A stretch of 64,000 nucleotides of DNA from an uncultured Clostridia bacterium (GTDB lineage: Bacteria > Bacillota > Clostridia > Christensenellales > Aristaeellaceae), in NCBI GenBank assembly GCA_944333055.1, contig CALVKT010000049.1, forward strand, positions 1-64,000, written 5' to 3'. Positions 14,619 through 22,009 of this stretch are shown piece after piece. A model generated the notes under the pieces. That model did no database searches. It saw only the letters and a program-made list of their open reading frames with translations, and had not been told where the DNA came from. The position numbers and the translations under genes are program-made. Within the stretch, counting starts at the first letter, position 1. Each line of letters starts with the position of its first letter.

Positions 14619-15176
14619 ATGATCGTACGTTTTGTGATGAAAGACGCGCATGTCCCCGTATCGATTCAGGAAACCATGAACAAGCGTTGCCACCAACGGT
14701 TGGACGCCTTTTTCAAGGATGAAGCGCCGGAGGCGACCGTGATCACGGTACGCGTCACCGAGCAGAAGAGCATGTACAAGGTCGAGATGACCATGCCCTA
14801 CCTCGGACACACGCTACGTACGGAAAATCAGGAGCGGGAAATCTCTCTGCCCGCACTGGACAAGGGCCTTGATGTCCTGGAAAGACAGATGAAGAAGCTG
14901 CGGACCCGTCTGGGACGTGACCTTCGCAAGAAGCCTGCGGTGGCGGAGGAGGCTCCGGTGTTGGCCGGAGAAGATGCCATTGAGGAGCAGGACGAGAAGG
15001 TCATCCGCGTCAAGCGCTATGCGGCCAAGCCGATGAGCGTGGACGACGCGATTCTCGAAATGGATCTGTTGGGACACTCGTTCTACATGTTCTCCAACGT
15101 GGAGACAGGCAATGCAGCGACGGTTTATCGCCGCAAGGACGGCGGCTGCGGCCTGATCGAACTGGAAAACCTGTGA
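14619..15176 (+). CDS. hpf: Ribosome hibernation promoting factor, long form
   Basis: A 185-aa protein with the N-terminal S30AE/YfiA domain (1-100, sets in the decoding centre) and a C-terminal dimerisation domain (about 125-183: VIRVKRYAAKPMSVDDAILEMD in part, then LGHSFYMFSNVETG and VVYRRKDG-like YRRKDGGCGLIE). The long form joins two 70S ribosomes into inactive 100S dimers in resting cells. ATG 14619 with AAAGGAGG is chosen; the longer frame to 14469 crosses the promoter. Confidence 0.96.
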   Translation: MIVRFVMKDAHVPVSIQETMNKRCHQRLDAFFKDEAPEATVITVRVTEQKSMYKVEMTMPYLGHTLRTENQEREISLPALDKGLDVLERQMKKLRTRLGRDLRKKPAVAEEAPVLAGEDAIEEQDEKVIRVKRYAAKPMSVDDAILEMDLLGHSFYMFSNVETGNAATVYRRKDGGCGLIELENL

Positions 15177-15263
15177 GAATCCAAACCTGACGGGTCCTGA
15201 ACCCAACGACATGGCGCTTTCCTCAATGAGCCGTGAGGGACGCGAAAAGAAAGGGTGTTACCG

Positions 15264-15656
15264 ATGCCGCCGGCGATACAACGCGTGGTGATCCTGCTTG
15301 TCGTGCTGCTGATCGTGGTTATCGGATTGATTGTTTTGACCACCGGCAGCGCCAAAGACGACGCGGCGATCACCACAGAGAATCAGACCATCGCGCAGGA
15401 AGTCAATGAGACGGGAGAAAGCCAACAGACGGATGTGACCCCAGCGCCCGACAGGGAAGAAACCGCTGATGGAACACAAGCCGGTCAGGTAAGCGAGAGC
15501 AATGTGGCGCAAGAAGATGAAGATGCGCAAGGCAATGAGATGTATGAAGGCGCGCTTGCAGGGCTGAGTGAGGAAGAAATCGCGAAGATGGCACTGGAGG
15601 AAGAGACGTCCGCTGCGAGGACCGATCCCAGTGGCGCGGAAGACGCCGTCGATTGA
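15264..15656 (+). CDS. Small membrane-anchored acidic protein
   Basis: A 130-aa product with an N-terminal anchor (about 7-27, RVVILLVVLLIVVIGLIVL) and a Glu/Asp/Gln-rich low-complexity outer part ending GLSEEEIAKMALEEE. No family is recognised. ATG 15264 follows AAAGGG; GTG 15255 is an alternative. Base use is less GC-rich than that of the neighbours. It lies downstream of hpf and directly before the tandem repeat. Confidence 0.6.
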   Translation: MPPAIQRVVILLVVLLIVVIGLIVLTTGSAKDDAAITTENQTIAQEVNETGESQQTDVTPAPDREETADGTQAGQVSESNVAQEDEDAQGNEMYEGALAGLSEEEIAKMALEEETSAARTDPSGAEDAVD

Positions 15657-15742
15657 CTGTCCATCCCTTCACACAGGGGAAGGGGCGCAAGACCCTGGGG
15701 AGCGGGGCTCCCGACGCACGCGGTTGCGTGCGAGATTCAAAT

Positions 15743-16172
15743 AGATTGGTCCATTGATTGATCCGAATTGTTCCAGGTTGATCCGTTGATTGATCCAAGT
15801 TGCGATCCGAAGATTGAACGAAGTTGATCCGAAGGTTGATCCAAGCTGCGATCCGAAGATTGAACGAAGTTGATCCGAGAGTTCATCCAAGCTGCGATCC
15901 GAAGATTGAACGAAGTTGATCCGAAAGTTCATCCAAGCTGCGATCCGAAGATTGAACGAAGTTGATCCGAAGGCTGATCCAAGCTGCGATCCGAAGATTG
16001 AACGAAGTTGATCCGAAGGTTGATCCAAGTTGCGATCCGAAGATTGAACGAAGTTGATCCGAAAGTTCATCCAAGCTGCGATCCGAAGATTGATGAAAGT
16101 TGGTTCAAAGGTTCATCCAAGCTGGTTCGATGACTGATCCAAACCGATTCGAATTGATCCATTGATCGACCG
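15743..16172. repeat. 46-bp tandem repeat array (23-bp half-units)
   Basis: The word GCGATCCGAAGATTGA recurs at 15802, 15848, 15894, 15940, 15986, 16032 and 16078, an exact 46-bp period over seven units. Each unit splits into two related 23-bp halves sharing GATCCGAAG-N-TTGA. Degenerate units flank the core on both sides. No promoter or RBS supports translation. Confidence 0.92.
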
Positions 16173-16208
16173 AAGAAAAGAGGGAATATCATCACAGAGA
16201 TGCCTTAA

Positions 16209-16252
16209 ACCGGAGCTGCAGGCGATGAGAAGCAGGCGGCTCCGGTGTTTTA
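16209..16252 (+). terminator. Hairpin after the tandem repeat
   Basis: ACCGGAGC (16209-16216) and GCTCCGGT (16239-16246) pair across a 22-nt loop and are followed by GTTTTA. It probably ends the transcript that enters from 15264. Confidence 0.55.
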
Positions 16253-16299
16253 TGAGCGCATGGCGGCCGGACGCGGGATGAAATATTTTGAAAAAACGG

Positions 16300-16328
16300 T
16301 TGACAAATGCCCGGTCGTGGTGTATTAT
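16300..16328 (+). promoter_or_regulatory. Promoter of the tRNA cluster
   Basis: TTGACA (16300-16305), a 17-bp spacer and TATTAT (16323-16328), 47 bp before tRNA-Val. Confidence 0.88.
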
Positions 16329-16375
16329 ATACTTCGTCGCCGCGCTCGACACGGGAAAGCGATGCGGCGAACCCC

Positions 16376-16451
16376 GGGAGCATAGCTCAGCTGGGAGAGC
16401 ATCTGCCTTACAAGCAGAGGGTCACAGGTTCGAGCCCTGTTGTTCCCACCA
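16376..16451 (+). tRNA. tRNA-Val (anticodon TAC)
   Basis: A 76-nt cloverleaf with encoded CCA. The anticodon arm is CTGCC-TTACAAG-CAGAG-like with TAC in the loop, and the T-arm contains GGTTCGAGCC. It is first of five tandem tRNAs. Confidence 0.96.
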
Positions 16452-16461
16452 ATTTCATCAT

Positions 16462-16538
16462 GGCGCGGTAGTTCAGTCGGTTAGAATGCCAGCCTGTCAC
16501 GCTGGAGGTCGAGGGTTCGAGCCCCTTCCGCGTCGCCA
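16462..16538 (+). tRNA. tRNA-Asp (anticodon GTC)
   Basis: A 77-nt cloverleaf ending GCCA. The anticodon stem-loop is CCAGC-CTGTCAC-GCTGG, and the acceptor GGCGCGG pairs with CCGCGTC. Confidence 0.96.
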
Positions 16539-16543
16539 TATCT

Positions 16544-16619
16544 GCCTTGGTAGCTCAGTCGGTAGAGCAGTAGACTGAAAATCTACGTGTCGGTGGTTCG
16601 ATTCCGCCCCAAGGCACCA
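16544..16619 (+). tRNA. tRNA-Phe (anticodon GAA)
   Basis: A 76-nt cloverleaf ending ACCA. The anticodon stem-loop is GTAGA-CTGAAAA-TCTAC, and the acceptor GCCTTGG pairs with CCAAGGC. Its discriminator is A, matching the U of the T-box core at 3890-3877. Confidence 0.96.
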
Positions 16620-16625
16620 TATTAT

Positions 16626-16700
16626 GCGGTAGTAGCTCAGTGGTAGAGTGCCACCTTGCCAAGGTGGATGTCGCGAGTCCGAATCTCGTCTACCGCTCCA
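16626..16700 (+). tRNA. tRNA-Gly (anticodon GCC)
   Basis: A 75-nt cloverleaf ending TCCA. The anticodon stem-loop is CCACC-TTGCCAA-GGTGG. Confidence 0.96.
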
Positions 16701-16704
16701 AACC

Positions 16705-16779
16705 GGCGCCATGGCCAAGTGGTAAGGCAAAGCTCTGCAAAAGCTTCATTCTCCAGTTCGAGTCTGGATGGCGCCTCCA
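16705..16779 (+). tRNA. tRNA-Cys (anticodon GCA)
   Basis: A 75-nt cloverleaf ending TCCA. The anticodon loop is CTGCAAA, and the acceptor GGCGCCA pairs with TGGCGCC. It is last of the cluster and lies just before the gene for a Cys-rich protein. Confidence 0.95.
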
Positions 16780-16805
16780 CTTCCTCACCGGATGGTGATG
16801 AAAGG

Positions 16806-16832
16806 ACCACCCCCTGATCGGGTGGTTTTTTT
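16806..16832 (+). terminator. Terminator of the tRNA cluster
   Basis: ACCACCC-N7-GGGTGGT (16806-16826) is followed by seven T. Confidence 0.9.
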
Positions 16833-16875
16833 GTGCGCAAAGGCGCGAAATCTCCGCGGCTTCCGGCCTTATCGG

Positions 16876-16904
16876 TTGACAGATATCGGGAAAAATTGTA
16901 TAAT
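16876..16904 (+). promoter_or_regulatory. Perfect consensus sigma-A promoter
   Basis: TTGACA (16876-16881), a 17-bp spacer and TATAAT (16899-16904) match the consensus at all 12 positions. It drives the Cys/His-repeat gene. Confidence 0.92.
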
Positions 16905-16963
16905 ATATAAAGAGTTTTTCTGGTCAATTCATTGGGGAACCGACCGTGAGGAGGGAGTTTGCC

Positions 16964-18154
16964 TTGAAAAAGACGCTGTGTTTGCTCTGCGCGCTGGTGT
17001 TGATGCTGGTTCTGCCTCTGGGCGCGCTGGCGCAGATCGGCTATCCGGCGGAGTGCGGTGTGGAGGGACACCACACGCGCGACGGCCTCAACCACAATCG
17101 CCCGCAGTCCTGCTGGGTGAAGGGCCACAACTACTGCGACGGCCTGAACCACGAGCGCGCGGCCTGCGGCACCTGGGCCCACTACAACTGCGACGGCAGG
17201 GATCACGCGCCGGCGGCCTGCGGCGCGGCGGGCCACTTCGCCTGCGACAAGCTCACCCACGAGCCGGCGGCCTGCGGTCTGGCGGGCCATTGCGTGAGCG
17301 ACGGCAAGCACCATACGCCGGCGGCCTGCGGCGTGGCGGGCCATTACCTGTGCGACGGCCGGCAGCACGGCGCGGCGGCCTGCGGCAATGCGGCGCACCG
17401 CGTCTGCGACGGCGCCGTGCACACCCGCGCGGCCTGCGGCGCGTCCGGCCACTTCACCTGCGACGGCCGTGCGCATGCGGTGGCGGCCTGCGGGCGCTAC
17501 GGCCACTGCGTGAGCGACGGCCAGACCCATGACCCCGCGCCCTGCGGCTATGACGGCCACTACCTGTGCGACGGCAGGAGCCACACGCCGGCGGCCTGCG
17601 GCGTGGCGGGCCACTTCGCCTGCGAGGCGCGCAAGCACAGCCACGACAAGCCCATCAGCAAGTACTGCAACGCCGTGCCCCAGCACATGGTCTGCCAGGG
17701 CGACCAGCTGCACTACTGCGATCCGGCGCAGGGCGGCTGCGGCGACACCTACCCCTGCTCCCGTTCCAACGCGCACACCCCTTGCCGCATGTGCGGCCTG
17801 CTCTGGTGCGATCGCACGCTCGGCGGCCATGAGACGCCCTGCAACAACGCGAACCATCGCCCGTGCGTCTACCGGCTCAACGGCAGGAAGTACGTCAAGG
17901 AAGACCATCAGTACTGCAAGTACTGCGGCGCGGCCAAGTGCAACGGCGAAGAGCATGGCAACGGCAAGTGCGTCGATTCCTGCCCGAAGTGCGGCGGCCC
18001 GGAGAAGTTCGACCAGAAGCACATCGCCGAGTGCGGCGGCTACTGGTGCCTCGGCCACGTCGATCATAAATGGTGCGAGAAGTGCGGGGCCTACGAGTGC
18101 AGCGACAAGCACGCGCAGACCTGCGGAAAAGCCGACGCCGGGGACAAGCAGTAA
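16964..18154 (+). CDS. Secreted Cys/His-repeat protein (Cx4Hx2Cx4H units)
   Basis: The product is about 396 aa. Residues 1-23 are a signal peptide (LPLGALA). Eleven consecutive 18-residue units follow (about 30-228) with consensus ACGxxGHxxCDGxxHxxA, that is Cx4Hx2Cx4H. In units 5 and 9 the second Cys is shifted (GHCVSDG). The C-terminal 165 residues carry further CxxC/CxxxC pairs such as CRMCG, CKYCG, CPKCG and CEKCG. The pattern implies multiple Zn, Fe-S or other metal sites, or a disulfide stack outside the cell. TTG 16964 is chosen because GAGGAGGGA lies 7 nt upstream and the signal peptide starts there; GTG 16946 would translate the RBS. No named family is recognised. Confidence 0.78.
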   Translation: MKKTLCLLCALVLMLVLPLGALAQIGYPAECGVEGHHTRDGLNHNRPQSCWVKGHNYCDGLNHERAACGTWAHYNCDGRDHAPAACGAAGHFACDKLTHEPAACGLAGHCVSDGKHHTPAACGVAGHYLCDGRQHGAAACGNAAHRVCDGAVHTRAACGASGHFTCDGRAHAVAACGRYGHCVSDGQTHDPAPCGYDGHYLCDGRSHTPAACGVAGHFACEARKHSHDKPISKYCNAVPQHMVCQGDQLHYCDPAQGGCGDTYPCSRSNAHTPCRMCGLLWCDRTLGGHETPCNNANHRPCVYRLNGRKYVKEDHQYCKYCGAAKCNGEEHGNGKCVDSCPKCGGPEKFDQKHIAECGGYWCLGHVDHKWCEKCGAYECSDKHAQTCGKADAGDKQ

Positions 18155-18182
18155 AGCCTGCGCAGAAGCCTGACGGCGACAG

Positions 18183-18211
18183 CCCGCCTTCCGAGAGGGA
18201 GGCGGGTTTTT
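18183..18211 (+). terminator. Intrinsic terminator
   Basis: CCCGCC...GGCGGG (18183-18206, with an inner CC/GG extension) is followed by five T. Confidence 0.85.
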
Positions 18212-18225
18212 GCGCGCCGCCGGGT

Positions 18226-18254
18226 TTGACAAATGCACGTGGACAGCGTATCAT
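18226..18254 (+). promoter_or_regulatory. Promoter of the first class IV aminotransferase
   Basis: TTGACA (18226-18231), a 17-bp spacer and TATCAT (18249-18254), 31 bp before the start codon. Confidence 0.85.
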
Positions 18255-18285
18255 AGAGGATATCATGACGCGGGAGGAACACGGC

Positions 18286-19152
18286 GTGGAGAACATCGCA
18301 TATTACAACGGGAAGATCGCCTCGATCGAGGAGATGATGATCCCCATGAACGAGCGCAGCAGCTACTTCGGCGACGGCGTGTACGACGCCATGTTCACCG
18401 TCGAGCGCGTGCCGCTCCAGCTCGACGACCACCTGCGCCGGTTCTATCGCTCGGCGCAGCGCATCGACATCCAGGTGCCCATGCCCTTTGAAGAACTGCG
18501 CGCCATGGTGCTCGACTTCTGCCGCCGGGTGGACAGCCCCGACCAGATGGTCTACGTGCAGGCGACGCGCGGCGTGGGCATGCGCGGCCACGCGTATCGC
18601 TTTGCGGGCGGCAAGCCGAGCCTGTGGGTCTTTGTCAAGCCGGACATGCTCGACCCCATGGATCGCGACTACGCCTGCATCACGCTGGAGGACACGCGCT
18701 ACCTGTATTGCGACATCAAGACGATCAACCTGCTGCCCAGCGTGCTCTACACGCAGCGCGCGGAGGAGGCGGGCTGCGACGAGGCCATTTTGCACCGGGG
18801 CGAGCGCGTGACCGAGTGCGCCCACTCCAACGTGCACATCCTGAAAGGCGGCGCGTTGCAGACCGCGCCCTGTGACAACCTGATTCTGCCGGGCATCACG
18901 CGCGCGCACCGCATCGCCCAGTGCAGGGAGATGGGCATCGAGGTCATCGAAGAGCCGTTCACCGTCGCGCAGATGATGGCGGCGGACGAGGTCTTTTTCA
19001 CCAGCGCCAGCGCGCTGTGCTGCCGCATCGCGACCATCGACGGCAAGCCCGTCGGCGGCAAAGCGCCCGAACTGCTGCGCCGGATTCAGGACGCGGCCTG
19101 GGCGGAAGCGATGCAGGAGGTTCGGGCCATCAACGGGCACAAGGACGCCTGA
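18286..19152 (+). CDS. Class IV (D-amino-acid-type) aminotransferase, copy 1
   Basis: A 288-aa PLP enzyme of the D-alanine/branched-chain aminotransferase fold. Catalytic Lys145 lies in YCDIKTINLLPS, the Glu that contacts the PLP ring nitrogen in EAILHRGERVTECAHSNV, and the phosphate-binding turn in FFTSASALCCRIATID. GTG 18286 with GGGAGGA is chosen because it aligns with the start of copy 2; ATG 18265 would add seven residues. It is followed by a palindromic element and a very similar second gene. D-Ala/D-Glu transamination for peptidoglycan is plausible, but substrate specificity cannot be read from the sequence. Confidence 0.85.
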   Translation: MENIAYYNGKIASIEEMMIPMNERSSYFGDGVYDAMFTVERVPLQLDDHLRRFYRSAQRIDIQVPMPFEELRAMVLDFCRRVDSPDQMVYVQATRGVGMRGHAYRFAGGKPSLWVFVKPDMLDPMDRDYACITLEDTRYLYCDIKTINLLPSVLYTQRAEEAGCDEAILHRGERVTECAHSNVHILKGGALQTAPCDNLILPGITRAHRIAQCREMGIEVIEEPFTVAQMMAADEVFFTSASALCCRIATIDGKPVGGKAPELLRRIQDAAWAEAMQEVRAINGHKDA

Positions 19153-19163
19153 AAAGTGTCAAA

Positions 19164-19301
19164 CCGCCGCGAAGCGGGGATCACACGAACCGGGGCACTC
19201 GCATCCTCGCGCCCTTTGGCGCGCCGCCTGCCTGCTTGCGCCGCTGGCGGCGGGCTTCGATCCCCCCGGACAGGCTTGGACGGCCGCCCGACGTTCCCCC
19301 C
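19164..19301 (+). repeat. Palindromic 3'-end element, diverged copy
   Basis: It begins CCGCCGCGAAGCG 11 bp after the stop of copy 1 and ends GGCCGCCCGACGTTCCCCC. It also carries a CCGCCTGCCTGC...GGCGGCGGGC block seen in the uvrA copy (44968-45003, other strand). It has the same orientation as the preceding gene. Confidence 0.65.
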
Positions 19302-19418
19302 TAAAAGAAGCAGCAGTTTCGGAGCGGGCTGCGCAGCAGCCTGCGATTGAAACGGGTTGGATAGAAAGCATGCAGACGCAAAGGACGACAAGCGCCCTGA
19401 GAGCAAGGAGGTAGCCAC

Positions 19419-20267
19419 ATGCTCAAGAACATCGCCTATTACAACGGCAAGACCGGCCCCATCGAGGAGATGACGGTGCCCATGAACGACCGCGCCTGCT
19501 ATTTCGGCGACGGCGTCTACGACGCGACCATGGCCATCCACCACGTGCCGATGCACTTTGACGACCACATCGAGCGCATCTACCGCAGCGCCGGGAAGAT
19601 CGACATCGACATCCCGATGGAAAAGGCCGAGATGAAGCGGATGATCCAGTCGCTGGTCGATCAGGTGGAGGGCGAGTCGCTCTTCGTCTACTGGCAGGTG
19701 ACGCGCGGCGTGGGCATGCGCAATCACCCGTACAGCGGCGCGGAAGGCGCGCCCAGCATCTGGGCCTGGGTGCGGCCGGGCGCCATGCGCGATGTCTACG
19801 GCACGTACCGCTGCATCACGGTGGAGGATACGCGCTTTTTGCACTGCGACATCAAGACGATTAACCTGCTGCCCGCGGTGATGGCCAACCAGCGCGCGAT
19901 GGAGGCGGGCTGCGAGGAGGCCATCTTCCACCGGGGCGAGCGCGTGACGGAGTGCTCCCATTCCAACGTGTACATCCTCAAGGACGGCGTGCTGCGCACC
20001 GCGCCCTGCGACAACCTGATCCTGCCGGGCATCGCGCGCGCCCATATTCTGGAGATCTGCCGGGAGCAGGGCATTCCGGTGGTCGAGGAGCCGTTCACCG
20101 TCGCGCAGATGATGGCGGCGGACGAGGTGTTCTTCTCCAGCTCCAGCGCGCTGACCTGCCGCATCGGGGAGATCGACGGCAAGCGCGTGGGCGTAAAGGA
20201 TGAGGCAAATTTTGCAAAGATTCGCGACGCGTATCAGGAAAAAGTGCGCGAAGAATGCGGCGGTTGA
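19419..20267 (+). CDS. Class IV (D-amino-acid-type) aminotransferase, copy 2
   Basis: A 282-aa paralogue of the gene at 18286, with the same motifs throughout. Catalytic Lys146 is in HCDIKTINLLPA, and the later motifs are EAIFHRGERVTECSHSNVYIL and FFSSSSALTCRIGEIDGK. It starts at ATG 19419 after AAGGAGGT. Differences cluster in the small domain (for example SGAEGAPSIWAWV versus FAGGKPSLWVFV) and at the C-terminus, which suggests different substrates after a tandem duplication. The 266-bp gap shows no clear promoter, so the two may be co-transcribed through the element between them. Confidence 0.86.
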   Translation: MLKNIAYYNGKTGPIEEMTVPMNDRACYFGDGVYDATMAIHHVPMHFDDHIERIYRSAGKIDIDIPMEKAEMKRMIQSLVDQVEGESLFVYWQVTRGVGMRNHPYSGAEGAPSIWAWVRPGAMRDVYGTYRCITVEDTRFLHCDIKTINLLPAVMANQRAMEAGCEEAIFHRGERVTECSHSNVYILKDGVLRTAPCDNLILPGIARAHILEICREQGIPVVEEPFTVAQMMAADEVFFSSSSALTCRIGEIDGKRVGVKDEANFAKIRDAYQEKVREECGG

Positions 20268-20283
20268 CGCCGGTTTTGAAGCG

Positions 20284-20318
20284 GGTGCGGCCTTCGGGCT
20301 GCGCCTTTTTTGATGCAT
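20284..20318 (+). terminator. Intrinsic terminator
   Basis: GTGCGGCC-TTCG-GGCTGCGC is followed by C and six T, 15-45 bp past the aminotransferase stop. Confidence 0.85.
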
Positions 20319-20402
20319 CCGGCGGAGGACGCCGCGCGCGTTTTTGTACACTTCGTCCATATCGCCGCCGGAGAAGGCGAACGTTAAAATGTACTGATGG
20401 AA

Positions 20403-20431
20403 TTGACATTTATTTAATGGGGGATTAAAAT
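20403..20431 (+). promoter_or_regulatory. Promoter of the antiporter operon
   Basis: TTGACA (20403-20408), a 17-bp spacer and TAAAAT (20426-20431). No other promoter is obvious within the ten tightly spaced genes that follow. Confidence 0.82.
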
Positions 20432-20493
20432 GAGACGGTAAAACGGCGGATTATGGCCAATTGCGCGATGCGCCGGCCGATGGGGGGATTGCC

Positions 20494-21000
20494 ATGTTCA
20501 TCTGTTTTTTTGCGTTGTGGGTCGTGCTCAATGGAAAGTGGACGACGGAAATCGGCGTGTTCGGCGTGATCTTCGCGGCGCTGGCCTACGCCTTCGTCTG
20601 GAAGTACATGGGCTACAGCCCGAAGGTGGACTGGACGCTGGTCAGGCGCCTCCCCTGGGCGATCGGCTACGGCTGCACGCTCGTGCGCGAGATCGTGCTG
20701 GCCAACGTGGCCGTGATTCGGATGATCTTTCGCAAGGAGGAGCCGCAGCCGCAGCTCGTGCAGTTTGACGTGCCGCTGGTCAAGAACCGGCACCGGGTCG
20801 CGCTGGCCAATTCCATCACGCTGACGCCCGGCACGATCACCGTCGACCTGCAGGAGAGCCACTATGTCGTGCACGCGCTGGATGCCTCGCTGGTGGAAGG
20901 GCTGGACGACGGCGTGTTCGTGCAGAAGCTCATGCGCATGGAAAGGCGGCACGGCATGCTGAAGGAAGAGACGAAGGGGGAGACGCGCAATGAGCATTGA
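20494..21000 (+). CDS. mrpE: Mrp/Mbh-type antiporter subunit E (MbhA-like)
   Basis: A 168-aa membrane protein of the MrpE family. The hydrophobic N-terminus (FICFFALWVVLNGKW) is followed by the family motif region VLANVAVIRMIFR and the cytoplasmic part ANSITLTPGTITVDL. ATG 20494 is preceded by GGGGGG; a frame from TTG 20461 starts without an RBS. First gene of the operon; it overlaps subunit F by 11 bp. In Mrp complexes E is part of the small-subunit layer needed for assembly and Na+ efflux. Confidence 0.88.
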   Translation: MFICFFALWVVLNGKWTTEIGVFGVIFAALAYAFVWKYMGYSPKVDWTLVRRLPWAIGYGCTLVREIVLANVAVIRMIFRKEEPQPQLVQFDVPLVKNRHRVALANSITLTPGTITVDLQESHYVVHALDASLVEGLDDGVFVQKLMRMERRHGMLKEETKGETRNEH

Positions 21001-21334
21001 TCAGGCGTATCAGGCGCTGCTGGCCTTTGCGCTGGCCGTGCTGACGGTGCTGGCGCTGCTGTGCCTCGTGCGCTGCGTGCTCGGCCCGCGCATCTCCGAC
21101 CGCGTGCTGGCCATCAACATGATCGGCACGCTGACGGTCATCATGGTCGCCGTGACGGTGGTGCTCCTGGGAGAGGGCAGCCTGGCGGACATCGCGCTGA
21201 TCTACGCGATGCTCAGCTTCCTGGCGGTCATCCTGCTGAGCAAGGTGTACACGGGCATCTATCAGGAGCGCAAGCACGAGGAGGCGCTTGCGGCCGAACG
21301 CGCCGCGCAGGGCAAAGAGGAGGCCGGGAAATAA
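20990..21334 (+). CDS. mrpF: Mrp/Mbh-type antiporter subunit F (MbhB-like)
   Basis: A 114-aa protein with three membrane helices (about 10-30, 36-56, 62-82). It contains the family motif RCVLGPRISDRVLAINMIG and a charged C-terminal tail. It overlaps subunit E upstream. MrpF forms part of the ion pathway region in known structures, where conserved acidic or polar residues in its helices are important. Confidence 0.9.
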   Translation: MSIDQAYQALLAFALAVLTVLALLCLVRCVLGPRISDRVLAINMIGTLTVIMVAVTVVLLGEGSLADIALIYAMLSFLAVILLSKVYTGIYQERKHEEALAAERAAQGKEEAGK

Positions 21335-21335
21335 G

Positions 21336-21710
21336 ATGGAATGGATTCGCTTTTGTCTGACGGCGGTGCTGGTGCTCGCGGGCCTCGCGTTCTGCTGCAT
21401 CGGCGTATACGGCGTCTATCGCTTCAAGTATGCGGCCAACCGCATGCACGCGGCGGCCATCGGCGACACGCTGGGCATCTCGCTGTGCATGCTCGGCCTG
21501 GCCATCAGCGCGCCGGATCTGTTTTCGGGGCTCAAGATCGTGCTGGTGATCGTCTTCTGGTGGCTGTCCTCCCCGGTGTCCAGCCATCTGCTCTGCCGCC
21601 TGGAGATCTTCACCGACGAGCAGCGCGACGAATACATGATCGTGCACAGGGACACCCTCGCCCATGAGCGCGAGGCGGCCGGGAAAGCGGCAGAGGAGGC
21701 GCAGGCATGA
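21336..21710 (+). CDS. mrpG: Mrp/Mbh-type antiporter subunit G (MbhC-like)
   Basis: A 124-aa, three-helix protein. It contains GVYRFKYAANRMHAAAIGDTLG, the hallmark of MrpG (GxxRxPDxxxRxHAA in most homologues), here with FKYAAN in place of FPDVYT-like residues. It starts at ATG 21336, one base after the subunit F stop; the upstream in-frame extension overlaps mrpF and is not supported. Confidence 0.88.
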   Translation: MEWIRFCLTAVLVLAGLAFCCIGVYGVYRFKYAANRMHAAAIGDTLGISLCMLGLAISAPDLFSGLKIVLVIVFWWLSSPVSSHLLCRLEIFTDEQRDEYMIVHRDTLAHEREAAGKAAEEAQA

Positions 21711-22009
21711 CCGTCATCGTCCAGCTGATGCTGCTGTTTCTGATCGTCTGCGCGATCGCCGTGTGCGTCACGAAGGATCTGCTGACCAGCGTCGTCATCT
21801 ACATGGCCTATTCCATGATCATGTCCATCGTCTGGATCACGATGGAATCGCCGGATCTGGCGATCACCGAGGCCGCCGTGGGCGCGGGCATCACCAGCCT
21901 GCTGTTCTTCCTGGCGCTCAAGAAGATCCACGCCATCGACGCGCGCAACGAGGTGCGCCGCAAGCATGGCGAAAAGCAGCTCGGAGGTGAGCGCGATGAC
22001 GAAGAGTAA
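21707..22009 (+). CDS. MbhD-like subunit (MrpA C-terminal domain, DUF4040)
   Basis: A 100-aa, three-helix protein corresponding to the part of MrpA that is a separate gene (mbhD) in membrane-bound hydrogenase and related operons. The motif ESPDLAITEAAVGAGITSLLFFLAL is diagnostic. It overlaps mrpG by 4 bp and the next gene by 14 bp. In Mbh/Mrp structures this piece contributes to the sodium path. Confidence 0.88.
   Translation: MTVIVQLMLLFLIVCAIAVCVTKDLLTSVVIYMAYSMIMSIVWITMESPDLAITEAAVGAGITSLLFFLALKKIHAIDARNEVRRKHGEKQLGGERDDEE

Noticed and set aside
15669-16070. Minus-strand frame through the 46-bp tandem repeat
   Set aside because: It stays open because a repeat unit without stops is read in all three frames. 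There is no start signal and no protein-like composition.
15743-16172. Tandem array considered as a CRISPR
   Set aside because: The units follow one another directly with no unique spacers, and neighbouring halves are related to each other.
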